Assembly: GCA_902771155.1 (NCBI GenBank)
Contig: CACXVS010000011.1
Location: 1 to 64,000 of the forward strand
Reading direction: 5' to 3'
Length of the DNA stretch: 64,000 nucleotides
From: an uncultured Prevotellaceae bacterium
GTDB lineage: Bacteria > Bacteroidota > Bacteroidia > Bacteroidales > Bacteroidaceae
The position numbers and the translations under genes are program-made. Each line of letters starts with the position of its first letter. Position 1 is the first letter of the stretch. The notes beneath the pieces were generated by a model, which was not told where the DNA came from, ran no database searches, and saw only the letters and a list, made by a program, of their open reading frames with translations. Positions 1 through 7,836 of the stretch are shown one piece after another.

Positions 1-1
1 C

Positions 2-136
2 TTAACAGATACAGGTATCAGCAACATTAAGGCCCAAGCCTCTGATGCTCCTTATTACGACCTCAATGGTCAACGCATAGCCCAACCTAAGAAGGGCATC
101 TATATCCAAAACGGTAAAAAACGAGTAATCAAATGA
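2..136 (+). CDS. C-terminal end of a secreted protein (partial)
   Basis: Only the last 44 codons of a gene that begins left of the window are present. The visible part contains YYDLNGQRI and ends YIQNGKKRVIK. This short tail (a Y-D/N-L-x-G-x-R segment, a few residues, then KG-x-YIQNGKK) also ends the next gene, so the two are probably tandem paralogues or share a sorting tail. It resembles a shortened type IX secretion C-terminal signal, but that is an inference from the pattern. The body of the protein is not visible. Confidence 0.75.
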   Translation, partial: LTDTGISNIKAQASDAPYYDLNGQRIAQPKKGIYIQNGKKRVIK

Positions 137-137
137 A
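101..137 (+). repeat. 37-bp exact direct repeat, copy 1 (copy 2 at 2344-2380)
   Basis: The 37 nt covering the last codons, the stop codon and one base beyond it are identical to 2344-2380. Similarity continues past the stop (ATGAAGAAGAATTAT here, ATGAAAAAGAACTAT there). The two genes therefore share a duplicated 3' end, including some non-coding sequence. Confidence 0.9.
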
Positions 138-171
138 GAAGAATTATTTCCTTTTAGGTCTCCTTGTGAAT

Positions 172-2379
172 ATGAAACGACTATTTCTTTCCATCATTTC
201 TTTCTTAACCCTCCTGCCATTATATGCAGAGGAGGATTACAGCATTCTTTACGATTGGCATAATTACACGTATAATGGAATCTCCTATATTGCGCATGAT
301 ACACAAAACTTATATATAGGCAGTCATAATGGCATCATTTCGATTGATAAGCAAACAGGAGAGCAGACCATTATGAATAGGGTATCCGGACTGACGGACA
401 ACTCTATTTATTGTCTAAAAATGATAGGTGACGAACTGTGGTATGGTGGAAGCAGAAACGGGTTCGGTATGATCAAGGATGGAGTCATTAAGAACTATAC
501 CCGGACAAATTACCCACTCTTTCATGATGCTTATGTAAAGGCTATCGCCAAAGACGCAGATGGCAATATTTTCGCTTCATCAATGACTGATTTATTGAAG
601 ATTAAAGATGACCAGTGCGTCAACACATATATATTTCCGAATAGTCCATTATCCGGTGATGCTCAAATTACAGCCGTCCACGTCGATAAAAAGGGCAAGA
701 TATGGGTAGGTGGTTATGATACTTCTGGAAGCCGTGGAGTTGGGCTTTTGACAGAGAATGGTATTGATATGGTATATGAGAATCTGGAAAGAGTAAAGAA
801 AATATTGGAATCACCAGATGGTACTCTATGGATGTTAGCCAAACTTGGACTTCTGAAATACGATGGCTCATCATTCACAGAATGCCTGACAAATGCAGAC
901 GGGGTGGAATATTACGACATGAGCGATATGGCCTTAGCCGTTGATGGGACGGTCTGGCTTTTGGCTAAAGACAACCTGATATCTTATGATGGTAGAAGCA
1001 TAACAAAATACCACTATGAATCAACTCTCCCTTACCCCCTTATGTGTATTGACATAGACGGAACTGACATCTATATTACAGCAGAGACCAACAAACTGCT
1101 CAGGTTTAAGGACGGTAAGTTTGAACAGATTCCTCTACAAGAAGATATTCTTGGACAACTACCTTACAGTGCTTTTACACGTGGAGGAAGTATCGATCAC
1201 GATGGCAATTATCTGGCAGGTACAAGTGGGAATGGCTTGTTGAAACTAAAGCCAGACGGAACATGTATTGAGACGGATTTCTTTAAAGGGAAATATATTA
1301 CAGAGACAGTTACAGACAATTTCGGAGATGTATGGGTTGCAAATACTTGGAGTGAACATTTTTACTTATACAAGATTACGCCCACAGACACTCTTATGTT
1401 TGACGAAAGCAGCGGATGCCCGCATTTAGGGGATCAGGACATCTTCCAGATGGCCGTTGATCATCAGAATCGATTATGGATAGCCTCCAGCAATGGCCTC
1501 TATTGTTTTGATGGGACAACTTGGCAGACATTTAACAAGAATAATTCTGGCCTGACCACCAACCGTGTCTATTGCGTCGCTTTCGATAAAGATGATCGTC
1601 TGTGGACATCATGTGGGAGATTAGTAAATAATTATTATGCAGAGATCGGCGATGGCTTATTTTGTTTTGATGGTATAAACTGGACTCGTTATATTAGCCA
1701 ATATGATGATGAGGTTAATAGAGCAACCGAAGGCTACGTTCATTTGAAGATGCCGATACGCACAAACTCTATCGGCCGTATTGCCATTGACGATAACAAT
1801 ACATTCTGGATGGTTATCAATTATAATGAAGTATATATAACATTAGACATTGACGAAATACATGGCGGTCTGATCCGATGGGACGGCAAAGACGAATGGC
1901 ACCAGTTCTTAAGTCCTTATACGCCAGACCCAACCCTCCCCACTTACGAACCTGGGGAATGGATCGACAATGTTGACTTCGTTCTGCCAGGAAACTGGAT
2001 CAACGATATCGACATTGACCGATATGGCAGATTATGGGTTAGCTTTGAGGGGGATCATGGTGTGGCTATGTACGACGGCAAGGACTTTATTGTTTGGGAT
2101 ATGGACATACCAGGCATTGCATCTGGAAACGCATATAATCTTGCCATTGACAAGGAGCGTGACAGATTATGGGTCAGTCATCCATGGGGCACAGGCATAG
2201 GTGGAGCCTCTACCGCTAAGATTCGCAGTGGTGGTACGGATATGCTATCAACCCCGAGATTGTCACCAGATCGCCATCAGCCGTCGTCTGGCAAGATGTA
2301 CAACCTGAGTGGCAGACAGATTGACAATCCTCAGAAGGGCGTGTATATCCAAAACGGTAAAAAACGAGTAATCAAATGA
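172..2379 (+). CDS. Secreted beta-propeller protein (two-component-regulator propeller type)
   Basis: Predicted exported protein of 735 residues. I start it at the ATG at 172, which gives a clean signal peptide (MKRLFLSIISFLTLLPLYA, then EED). The upstream in-frame ATG at 133 lies inside the duplicated 3' end of the previous gene (the second copy there reads MKKNY then stop), so it is probably not the start. The body has repeated propeller blades of the Reg_prop kind, e.g. LWMLAKLGLLKYDG, LWIASSNGLYCFDG and GLTTNRVYCVAFDKDDRLW, as in the sensor part of hybrid two-component systems. No membrane segment, kinase or DNA-binding domain follows. It ends with the tail YIQNGKKRVIK, so it may be a secreted or surface ligand-binding propeller. 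Ligand unknown. Confidence 0.8.
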   Translation: MKRLFLSIISFLTLLPLYAEEDYSILYDWHNYTYNGISYIAHDTQNLYIGSHNGIISIDKQTGEQTIMNRVSGLTDNSIYCLKMIGDELWYGGSRNGFGMIKDGVIKNYTRTNYPLFHDAYVKAIAKDADGNIFASSMTDLLKIKDDQCVNTYIFPNSPLSGDAQITAVHVDKKGKIWVGGYDTSGSRGVGLLTENGIDMVYENLERVKKILESPDGTLWMLAKLGLLKYDGSSFTECLTNADGVEYYDMSDMALAVDGTVWLLAKDNLISYDGRSITKYHYESTLPYPLMCIDIDGTDIYITAETNKLLRFKDGKFEQIPLQEDILGQLPYSAFTRGGSIDHDGNYLAGTSGNGLLKLKPDGTCIETDFFKGKYITETVTDNFGDVWVANTWSEHFYLYKITPTDTLMFDESSGCPHLGDQDIFQMAVDHQNRLWIASSNGLYCFDGTTWQTFNKNNSGLTTNRVYCVAFDKDDRLWTSCGRLVNNYYAEIGDGLFCFDGINWTRYISQYDDEVNRATEGYVHLKMPIRTNSIGRIAIDDNNTFWMVINYNEVYITLDIDEIHGGLIRWDGKDEWHQFLSPYTPDPTLPTYEPGEWIDNVDFVLPGNWINDIDIDRYGRLWVSFEGDHGVAMYDGKDFIVWDMDIPGIASGNAYNLAIDKERDRLWVSHPWGTGIGGASTAKIRSGGTDMLSTPRLSPDRHQPSSGKMYNLSGRQIDNPQKGVYIQNGKKRVIK

Positions 2380-2380
2380 A
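2344..2380 (+). repeat. 37-bp exact direct repeat, copy 2
   Basis: Identical to 101-137; see that entry. It spans the end and stop codon of the propeller gene. After it comes an AT-rich 36-nt gap to the convergent dapL gene with no clear terminator. Confidence 0.9.
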
Positions 2381-2416
2381 AAAGAACTATTAATATATTA
2401 ATGTGGATGGAGACGA

Positions 2417-3649
2417 TTATTTCTGCCACTGTTCGATGCGCTGCAGGGCTTCTTCAGTCTTTTCATGACTACCGAAGGCCGTGAAGCGTACATAGCCTTC
2501 GCCTGATGGACCGAAACCTACGCCTGGGGTACAGACCACATGGGCGCCGTAGAGCATCTCTTCGAAGAACTTCCAACTGCTTCTGCCTCCAGGAGTTCGT
2601 GCCCAGATGTAGGGCGCATTCTCACCTCCGTAGCACTCGAATCCGAGGCCGCGAAGTGTTTCGAGCATCTTGTGGGCATTCTGCATATAGTAGTTGATTG
2701 TTGTCTTAATCTGTTCCTTGCCCTCAGGGGTATAGATAGCTTCAGCAGCGCGCTGGGAGATATAGCTGGTGCCATTAAACTTGGTGCACTGACGACGGTT
2801 CCAAAGGGGATTCAAAGGAATGCGCTCGCCTGAAAGCGTAGCAGCTGTTACTTCCTTGGGAACGATGGTATAGCCACAACGTACACCCGTAAAACCTGCT
2901 GTCTTCGAATAGCTGTGGAACTCGATGGCGCACTTCCTGGCACCCCGTATCTCGTAGATGGAGTGGGGGATGTCATCATCTTGGATATAGGCCTGATAAG
3001 CAGCATCGTAGAAGATAAGTGTATCGTTCTTCAGGGCGTAGTTTACCCATTTCCTCAGTTCCTCTTTGGTGATTACCGTACCCGTGGGGTTGTTGGGGTA
3101 ACAGAGATAGATCACATCTACTCGACGGTCGGGAATCTGGGGCGTAAAGTTGTTCTCAGCCGTACAGGGCATATAGATGACATTCGACCATCGGCCGTTC
3201 TCATCTTGTATGCCCGCACGTCCGATCATCACGTTTGAGTCGATATAAACGGGGTAGATGGGGTCTGTGACTCCAATGCTATTGTCCCAGCGGATGAGTT
3301 CCTGGATATTACCCGTATCGCTCTTGGCACCGTCGTTGATGAATATCTCATTGACGTCGAGGTGGATACCACGAGGCAGGAAGTCGTTTTTCAGGATGGC
3401 CTCACGCAGGAAATCGTAACCCTGCTCGGGTCCATAGCCTCGGAACCCTTGGGTGGTGGCCATCTCGTCGGCAGCTTTGTGGATGGCCTCGATAACGGCA
3501 GGGGCCAGGGGTTGGGTGACATCGCCAATGCCCAGACTGATGATGTCGGCCTTGGGATGGGTGGTCTTGAATGCGTTTACCTTCTTGGCGATATCTGCGA
3601 ACAGGTAGTTGTTCGGTAGTTTCAGAAAATGGTCGTTTACTAATGCCAT
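2417..3649 (-). CDS. dapL: LL-diaminopimelate aminotransferase
   Basis: Class I/II PLP aminotransferase of 410 residues, the usual length for DapL. It converts tetrahydrodipicolinate plus glutamate to LL-2,6-diaminopimelate in one step of lysine and peptidoglycan synthesis in the cytoplasm. Visible signatures: SLGIGDVTQPL near the N-terminus, CYPNNPTGT, the FYDAAYQAYI block, and SYSKTAGFTG with the probable PLP lysine at K249, then GVRCGY. Start is the ATG at 3649 behind its own promoter (3688-3719, minus). Transcribed divergently from the acyl-CoA ligase gene. Confidence 0.93.
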   Translation of the reverse strand: MALVNDHFLKLPNNYLFADIAKKVNAFKTTHPKADIISLGIGDVTQPLAPAVIEAIHKAADEMATTQGFRGYGPEQGYDFLREAILKNDFLPRGIHLDVNEIFINDGAKSDTGNIQELIRWDNSIGVTDPIYPVYIDSNVMIGRAGIQDENGRWSNVIYMPCTAENNFTPQIPDRRVDVIYLCYPNNPTGTVITKEELRKWVNYALKNDTLIFYDAAYQAYIQDDDIPHSIYEIRGARKCAIEFHSYSKTAGFTGVRCGYTIVPKEVTAATLSGERIPLNPLWNRRQCTKFNGTSYISQRAAEAIYTPEGKEQIKTTINYYMQNAHKMLETLRGLGFECYGGENAPYIWARTPGGRSSWKFFEEMLYGAHVVCTPGVGFGPSGEGYVRFTAFGSHEKTEEALQRIEQWQK

Positions 3650-3687
3650 ATGATCAATTATTTTGTGTTTGTATGTCTATTTCGACT

Positions 3688-3719
3688 GCAAAGGTAATCC
3701 GTTTTGTCTGAAATACAAA
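3688..3719 (-). promoter_or_regulatory. Promoter of dapL
   Basis: On the minus strand the -7 element is TACCTTTGC (3696-3688) with -33 TTTG (3719-3716) and a 19-nt spacer, a good match to the Bacteroidota housekeeping consensus. The predicted leader is about 35 nt. Confidence 0.7.
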
Positions 3720-3746
3720 GAAAACGCAGACTTTTTTTATCGATTA

Positions 3747-3779
3747 TTTGGCTATCTGCTCTATTTTGCGTATTTTTGC
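3747..3779 (+). promoter_or_regulatory. Promoter of the acyl-CoA ligase / prfB series
   Basis: -33 TTTG (3747-3750), 20-nt spacer, -7 TATTTTTGC (3771-3779). Diverges from the dapL promoter only about 30 bp away, so the two genes share one compact intergenic control region. Confidence 0.7.
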
Positions 3780-3800
3780 ACCCAAATTACGAAAGTGATT

Positions 3801-5609
3801 ATGCAGACAAACAGTCATTTATCTCGGCTTATACACGATCAGGCTCAGAAATACGGTGATCGTGAGGTGTTGATTTATAAGGATTTCGGCGGTTCTGAGT
3901 GGAAGTCATGTTCGTGGAACGAGTTCTCGGCCATGGTGAAGAAGGTGTCGAATGCCATGCTCAACCTGGGTGTGAAGGTTCAGGAGAACGTGGGCGTGTT
4001 TGCACAGAACTCGGCCCAGTATCTGTTCTGTGACTTCGGTGCCTGGGGTATTCGTGCTGTGACCATTCCTTTCTATGCAACCTCGTCGGAGCAGCAGATC
4101 CAGTTTATGATTACCGATGCCAAGGTGAGGTTTTTGTTTGTGGGTGAGCAGGACCAGTACGACAAGGCGCGCCGTGTGCTCTCCACTTGCAAGACGCTGG
4201 AGCGCATCATCATTTTCGATAAGAATGTGCGTCTGGCTCCCAATGATGCCAACGCTATGTATTTCGACGACTTCCTGAAGTTGGGTGAGAACTTGCCTCG
4301 TCAGACGGAGGTGGAGTCGCTTCAGGCGCAGGCCTCGATGGACGATGTCGCTAATATCCTCTATACCAGTGGTACGACGGGCGACTCAAAGGGTGTCATT
4401 CTGACGTGTGGCCAGTATCATGCTGCTATGGAGGCCAATAATAAGTGTGTGCCTGTTGGCGAGGACGATCGTGTATTGAACTTCCTGCCGTTCACCCATA
4501 TTTTTGAGAAAGGTTGGAAGATCCTGTGTCTGACGGAAGGTGCTAAGTTGATTGTGAATACCTATCCTCAGGAGGTGCAACAGTCGATGAAGGAGACGCA
4601 CCCCACATGTATGTCGAGCGTACCCCGTTTCTGGGAGAAGGTCTATATGGGTGTGCAGGAGCAGATCGACAAGGCCAGTGCGCCCAAGCGTATGCTCTTC
4701 CAGCATGCACTAAAGGTGGGCAAGCATCATAATATCGACTACTTGTCGAAGGGCAAGCGTCCGCCTTTGGGTCTGCATCTGGAATACGAGATGCTCAACA
4801 AGACGGTGTTCTCGCTGGTGCGCAAGGAACTGGGTCTTGAGAATGCCCACTTCTTCCCCACGGCAGGTGCGACGGTGAACCCAAAGGTGGAGGAGTTTGT
4901 ACATGCCATCGGTATTAATATGGTGGTGGGCTATGGACTGACGGAGAGTCTGGCTACTGTATCGTGTAACCATCTGGGCGAGCCCTTCACCGTGGGTGGT
5001 GTGGGTATCCCCATCGAGGGCATCGACATTAAGATCAGCGACGAGGGCGAAGTGCTGTTGAAGGGCCCGACGATTACGAAGGGCTACTATAACCGTGAGG
5101 ACCTTACCAAACAGGCCTTTACGGCCGACGGCTATTTCAAGACGGGTGACTCTGGCTATCTGCAGGATGGCGAACTCTTCCTCAAAGAGCGTATCAAGGA
5201 CCTCTATAAGACCTCTAACGGTAAGTATATTGCGCCACAGATGATTGAGTCGAAATTGTTGGTGGATAAGTACATCGACCAGATCTGCATCATTGCCGAC
5301 CAGCGTAAGTTTGTCTCGGCCCTCATCATTCCCGTCTATTCTCTGTTGGAGGAGTATGCCCGTGAGCACAAGATTCCGTTTGAGAGTCGTGAGCAGCTCT
5401 GTGCCGACCCTCAGATCAATGAGATGATGAAGGAGCGTATCGACACGTTGCAACAGTCGTTGGCCCACTACGAGCAGATTAAGCGCTTCACGCTGTTACC
5501 TCACCACTTCTCGATGGAGAAAGGCGAGTTGACCAACACGCTGAAGATACGTCGTCGTGTGCTCAACGAGAACTATCGCAAGGAAATAGATTTGATGTAC
5601 CAGGAATGA
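3801..5609 (+). CDS. Long-chain fatty acid--CoA ligase (AMP-binding)
   Basis: 602-residue adenylate-forming enzyme that activates fatty acids with ATP to acyl-CoA. The frame is open further upstream, but the ATG at 3801 follows the promoter at 3747-3779 and begins the normal family N-terminus (MQTNSHLSRLIHDQAQKYGD). Motifs: P-loop-like YTSGTTGDSKG (Y188 on), the GYGLTES block, and YFKTGDSGY then FLKERIKDLYKTSNGKYIAP near the C-terminus. This is the FadD15/AMP-dependent synthetase type. Stop overlaps the prfB start (ATGA), so the two are translationally coupled. Confidence 0.88.
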   Translation: MQTNSHLSRLIHDQAQKYGDREVLIYKDFGGSEWKSCSWNEFSAMVKKVSNAMLNLGVKVQENVGVFAQNSAQYLFCDFGAWGIRAVTIPFYATSSEQQIQFMITDAKVRFLFVGEQDQYDKARRVLSTCKTLERIIIFDKNVRLAPNDANAMYFDDFLKLGENLPRQTEVESLQAQASMDDVANILYTSGTTGDSKGVILTCGQYHAAMEANNKCVPVGEDDRVLNFLPFTHIFEKGWKILCLTEGAKLIVNTYPQEVQQSMKETHPTCMSSVPRFWEKVYMGVQEQIDKASAPKRMLFQHALKVGKHHNIDYLSKGKRPPLGLHLEYEMLNKTVFSLVRKELGLENAHFFPTAGATVNPKVEEFVHAIGINMVVGYGLTESLATVSCNHLGEPFTVGGVGIPIEGIDIKISDEGEVLLKGPTITKGYYNREDLTKQAFTADGYFKTGDSGYLQDGELFLKERIKDLYKTSNGKYIAPQMIESKLLVDKYIDQICIIADQRKFVSALIIPVYSLLEEYAREHKIPFESREQLCADPQINEMMKERIDTLQQSLAHYEQIKRFTLLPHHFSMEKGELTNTLKIRRRVLNENYRKEIDLMYQE

Positions 5610-6727
5610 TAACACAAGATCAGTTAAAGGACGTATTGGAAAGGGCCGATGCGCTGTATCGGTATCTTGAGATAGATAAGAAAAAGATGGAGTATGAGGA
5701 GGAAGATCTTCGTACTCAAGCTCCTGATTTCTGGGAAGACCGCAAGCGTGCCGAGGAGCAGATGAAGAAGGTGAAGGGCATCAAGAAGTGGCTCGACGGC
5801 TACAACGAGGTGCGCACGATGGCCGACGAACTGCAACTGGCCTTCGACTTCTATAAGGAGGAGATGGTCACCGAGGAGGAGGTAGATGACAACTATGCCA
5901 AGGCAATCAAGGCCATCGAGGATCTGGAGCTGATGAACATGCTGCGCCAGAAGGAGGACCCGATGGATGCCGTGCTGAAGATCAACAGTGGTGCTGGTGG
6001 TACCGAGGCACAGGACTGGGCCCAGATGCTGATGCGTATGTATATGCGCTGGGCTGAGGCTCATGGCCATAAGGTGACAGTGTCGAACCTGCTCGAAGGC
6101 GATGATGCCGGTATTAAGAGTGTCACGATGCAGATTGAAGGCGGTGAGTATGCCTATGGCTACCTGAAGTCGGAAAACGGTGTGCACCGTCTGGTCCGCG
6201 TCTCTCCCTTCAATGCGCAGGGCAAGCGTATGACCTCGTTTGCCTCTGTCTTCGTATCACCCCTCGTCGATGATACCATCGAGGTGTATGTCGATCCGGC
6301 CAAGCTCTCGTGGGATACGTTCCGCTCGAGTGGTGCAGGTGGTCAGAATGTGAATAAGGTGGAGTCGGGCGTGCGTCTGCGCTATTGGTACACTGATCCT
6401 GATACGGGCGAGGAAGAGGAGATTCTTATCGAGAATACTGAGACGCGCGACCAGCCAAAGAACAAGGAGCGCGCCATGACGCTGCTCAAGTCGCAGCTCT
6501 ACGACCGCGCCATGAAGAAGCGCCTTGAGGCTCAGGCTAAGATTGAGGCTGGCAAGAAGAAGATAGAGTGGGGATCGCAGATCCGTTCCTATGTCTTCGA
6601 CGACCGTCGCGTGAAGGATCACCGCACAAACTATCAGACCACCGATGTCGATGCCGTCATGGATGGCAAGATCGACGGTTTCATCAAGGCCTACCTGATG
6701 GAGTTCCCTGTCAACGATGAAGAATAG
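5606..6727 (+). CDS. prfB: Peptide chain release factor 2
   Basis: 373-residue class I release factor recognising UAA and UGA. The RF2-type tripeptide SPF is at residues 200-202 and the catalytic GGQ at 245-247 (GAGGQNVNKVESGV). The ATG overlaps the previous stop. Many bacterial prfB genes need a +1 frameshift at CUU UGA near codon 25. Here the corresponding place reads tat CTT GAG ATA (Leu21-Glu22) with no stop, so this gene is read without frameshifting. Followed by a small membrane-protein gene and a CYTH gene in the same direction. Confidence 0.95.
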   Translation: MITQDQLKDVLERADALYRYLEIDKKKMEYEEEDLRTQAPDFWEDRKRAEEQMKKVKGIKKWLDGYNEVRTMADELQLAFDFYKEEMVTEEEVDDNYAKAIKAIEDLELMNMLRQKEDPMDAVLKINSGAGGTEAQDWAQMLMRMYMRWAEAHGHKVTVSNLLEGDDAGIKSVTMQIEGGEYAYGYLKSENGVHRLVRVSPFNAQGKRMTSFASVFVSPLVDDTIEVYVDPAKLSWDTFRSSGAGGQNVNKVESGVRLRYWYTDPDTGEEEEILIENTETRDQPKNKERAMTLLKSQLYDRAMKKRLEAQAKIEAGKKKIEWGSQIRSYVFDDRRVKDHRTNYQTTDVDAVMDGKIDGFIKAYLMEFPVNDEE

Positions 6728-6751
6728 TTAAACATTAAATATATAATAGTT

Positions 6752-6910
6752 ATGGCACAGATAGCAAAAGCATCAAAGAGCACTCAGAAGAAAGAGGCTT
6801 ATCAGAAGAAACAGGAAGACAGTGGCAAGAAAGTGCTGGAGTGGATCTTCGGCGTACTCGTGGTACTGGCCATCCTGTTCGTGATCTATTCCATCTTCAT
6901 CGTCGCTTAA
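6752..6910 (+). CDS. Small single-span membrane protein (52 aa)
   Basis: Short gene of 52 codons: MAQIAKASKSTQKKEAYQKK at the start, lysine-rich, then one hydrophobic helix (roughly residues 28-51, WIFGVLVVLAILFVIYSIFI) running to the C-terminus. A tail-anchored or N-in membrane protein with a basic, probably cytoplasmic, head. It sits 24 nt after prfB and 3 nt before the CYTH gene, so it is very likely co-transcribed. Too short for most gene finders. Function unknown. Confidence 0.7.
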   Translation: MAQIAKASKSTQKKEAYQKKQEDSGKKVLEWIFGVLVVLAILFVIYSIFIVA

Positions 6911-6913
6911 TTA

Positions 6914-7414
6914 ATGAGCGGACTGGAGATAGAGCGCAAGTTCCTTGTGCGTGGCGACGACTACAAGCGTCAGGCATATAGTAGCAGTCGTATCCGTCAA
7001 GGTTATATCTGCAGTGGTCATGGGCGCACCGTCAGGGTGCGCCTACGTGACGACCGTGGTTATCTTACGATTAAGGGACCTTCTGATGCCGCAGGCCTTA
7101 GTCGTTATGAGTTTGAGAAGGAGATCACGCCCGATGAGGCTGAGCACCTGATGGCGCTCTGTGAGCCGGGTAGCATCGATAAGACGCGTTATCTCGTCAA
7201 GAGCGGCAATCACACCTTCGAGGTCGATGAGTTTTATGGCGACAACGAAGGCTTGGTCATGGCCGAGGTGGAGTTAGGTTCGGAAGACGAACCATTCGAA
7301 AAGCCTGATTTCATCGGTAAAGAAGTGACGGGTGATCGCCGTTATTACAATGCTCACCTGGTCAAGCATCCTTTCTGCTCTTGGCCTGAAAACATAGTAT
7401 CAGCAGACCAATAA
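6914..7414 (+). CDS. CYTH-domain protein (inorganic triphosphatase / adenylate-cyclase fold)
   Basis: 166 residues forming a single CYTH (triphosphate tunnel) domain. The signature ExExK is at E5-I-E7-R-K9, followed by alternating charged strands (TVRVRLRDD, YLTIKGP, YEFEKEI, FEVDEFYGDNEGLVMAEVEL) that usually line the triphosphate/metal tunnel. In bacteria most short CYTH proteins hydrolyse tripolyphosphate or other organic triphosphates; the substrate cannot be fixed from sequence. The last 53 nt overlap the 3' end of the convergent VanZ-like gene. Confidence 0.85.
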   Translation: MSGLEIERKFLVRGDDYKRQAYSSSRIRQGYICSGHGRTVRVRLRDDRGYLTIKGPSDAAGLSRYEFEKEITPDEAEHLMALCEPGSIDKTRYLVKSGNHTFEVDEFYGDNEGLVMAEVELGSEDEPFEKPDFIGKEVTGDRRYYNAHLVKHPFCSWPENIVSADQ

Positions 7415-7769
7415 TCGCTGCGAGCGTTACTCCTGTAGCATTGGCAGCGAAATCGAGCCAGTCGCCGTTGCGATGGCCTCCCGTACAGTATTCCTGCAAT
7501 ACTTCCAATACGCCGCTCATGGCGACGGGAGCCAACCAAGCCCAAAAGAACAACTTTTCATAGTCGGCAGTTTCGTGCTGACGTATGTACTCTATCCAAA
7601 GCACAGTGAATGTACCACCATACATCACGACGTGCACCCATTTGTCGATAAACTCTACGTTGTCGAGAGGCGTCTCGGGGAAAAAGGGTAGGAGCGAAAG
7701 TATCCATATCAAGGCGATACAGACGCACGAAAAGGGGTATTTCTTGATAAAATGCATGCAAAAACTCAT
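7362..7769 (-). CDS. VanZ-like family membrane protein
   Basis: 135 residues from the ATG at 7769 (preceded by GAAAG; the upstream in-frame TTG at 7781 is less likely). About four membrane helices, with the VanZ-family landmarks DKWVHVVMYGGT (loop 1) and an E-x-L-Q-E-x(6)-G-R/H-x-G-D-W-x-D-x-A-A-N-A-x-G segment near the C-terminus. VanZ-like proteins are small membrane proteins, one member of which gives low-level teicoplanin resistance; most have no known role. The 3' end overlaps the CYTH gene tail-to-tail by 53 bp. Confidence 0.8.
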   Translation of the reverse strand: MSFCMHFIKKYPFSCVCIALIWILSLLPFFPETPLDNVEFIDKWVHVVMYGGTFTVLWIEYIRQHETADYEKLFFWAWLAPVAMSGVLEVLQEYCTGGHRNGDWLDFAANATGVTLAAIIGLLILCFQAKSRKDA

Positions 7770-7809
7770 ATTTACTTTCAATTTCGCTGCAAAATTAAGA
7801 AATTATTTA

Positions 7810-7818
7810 TATTTTTGC
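7810..7818 (+). promoter_or_regulatory. -7 promoter element before the first NSS transporter
   Basis: TATTTTTGC, 18 nt before the ATG at 7837; no clear TTTG at -33. Probably drives the two transporter genes. Confidence 0.5.
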
Positions 7819-7836
7819 AACGAAAAAACGAGAAAT

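Noticed and set aside
133..171. Upstream ATG for the propeller gene (MKKNYFLLG)
   Set aside because: This ATG is part of the duplicated 3' end of the previous gene; the second copy of that DNA reads MKKNY-stop.
3663..3800. N-terminal extension of the acyl-CoA ligase
   Set aside because: It covers the promoter, is AT-rich and does not match the family; the ATG at 3801 fits.
4710..5468. 252-codon frame antisense to the acyl-CoA ligase gene
   Set aside because: No family features; sense gene is complete and conserved.
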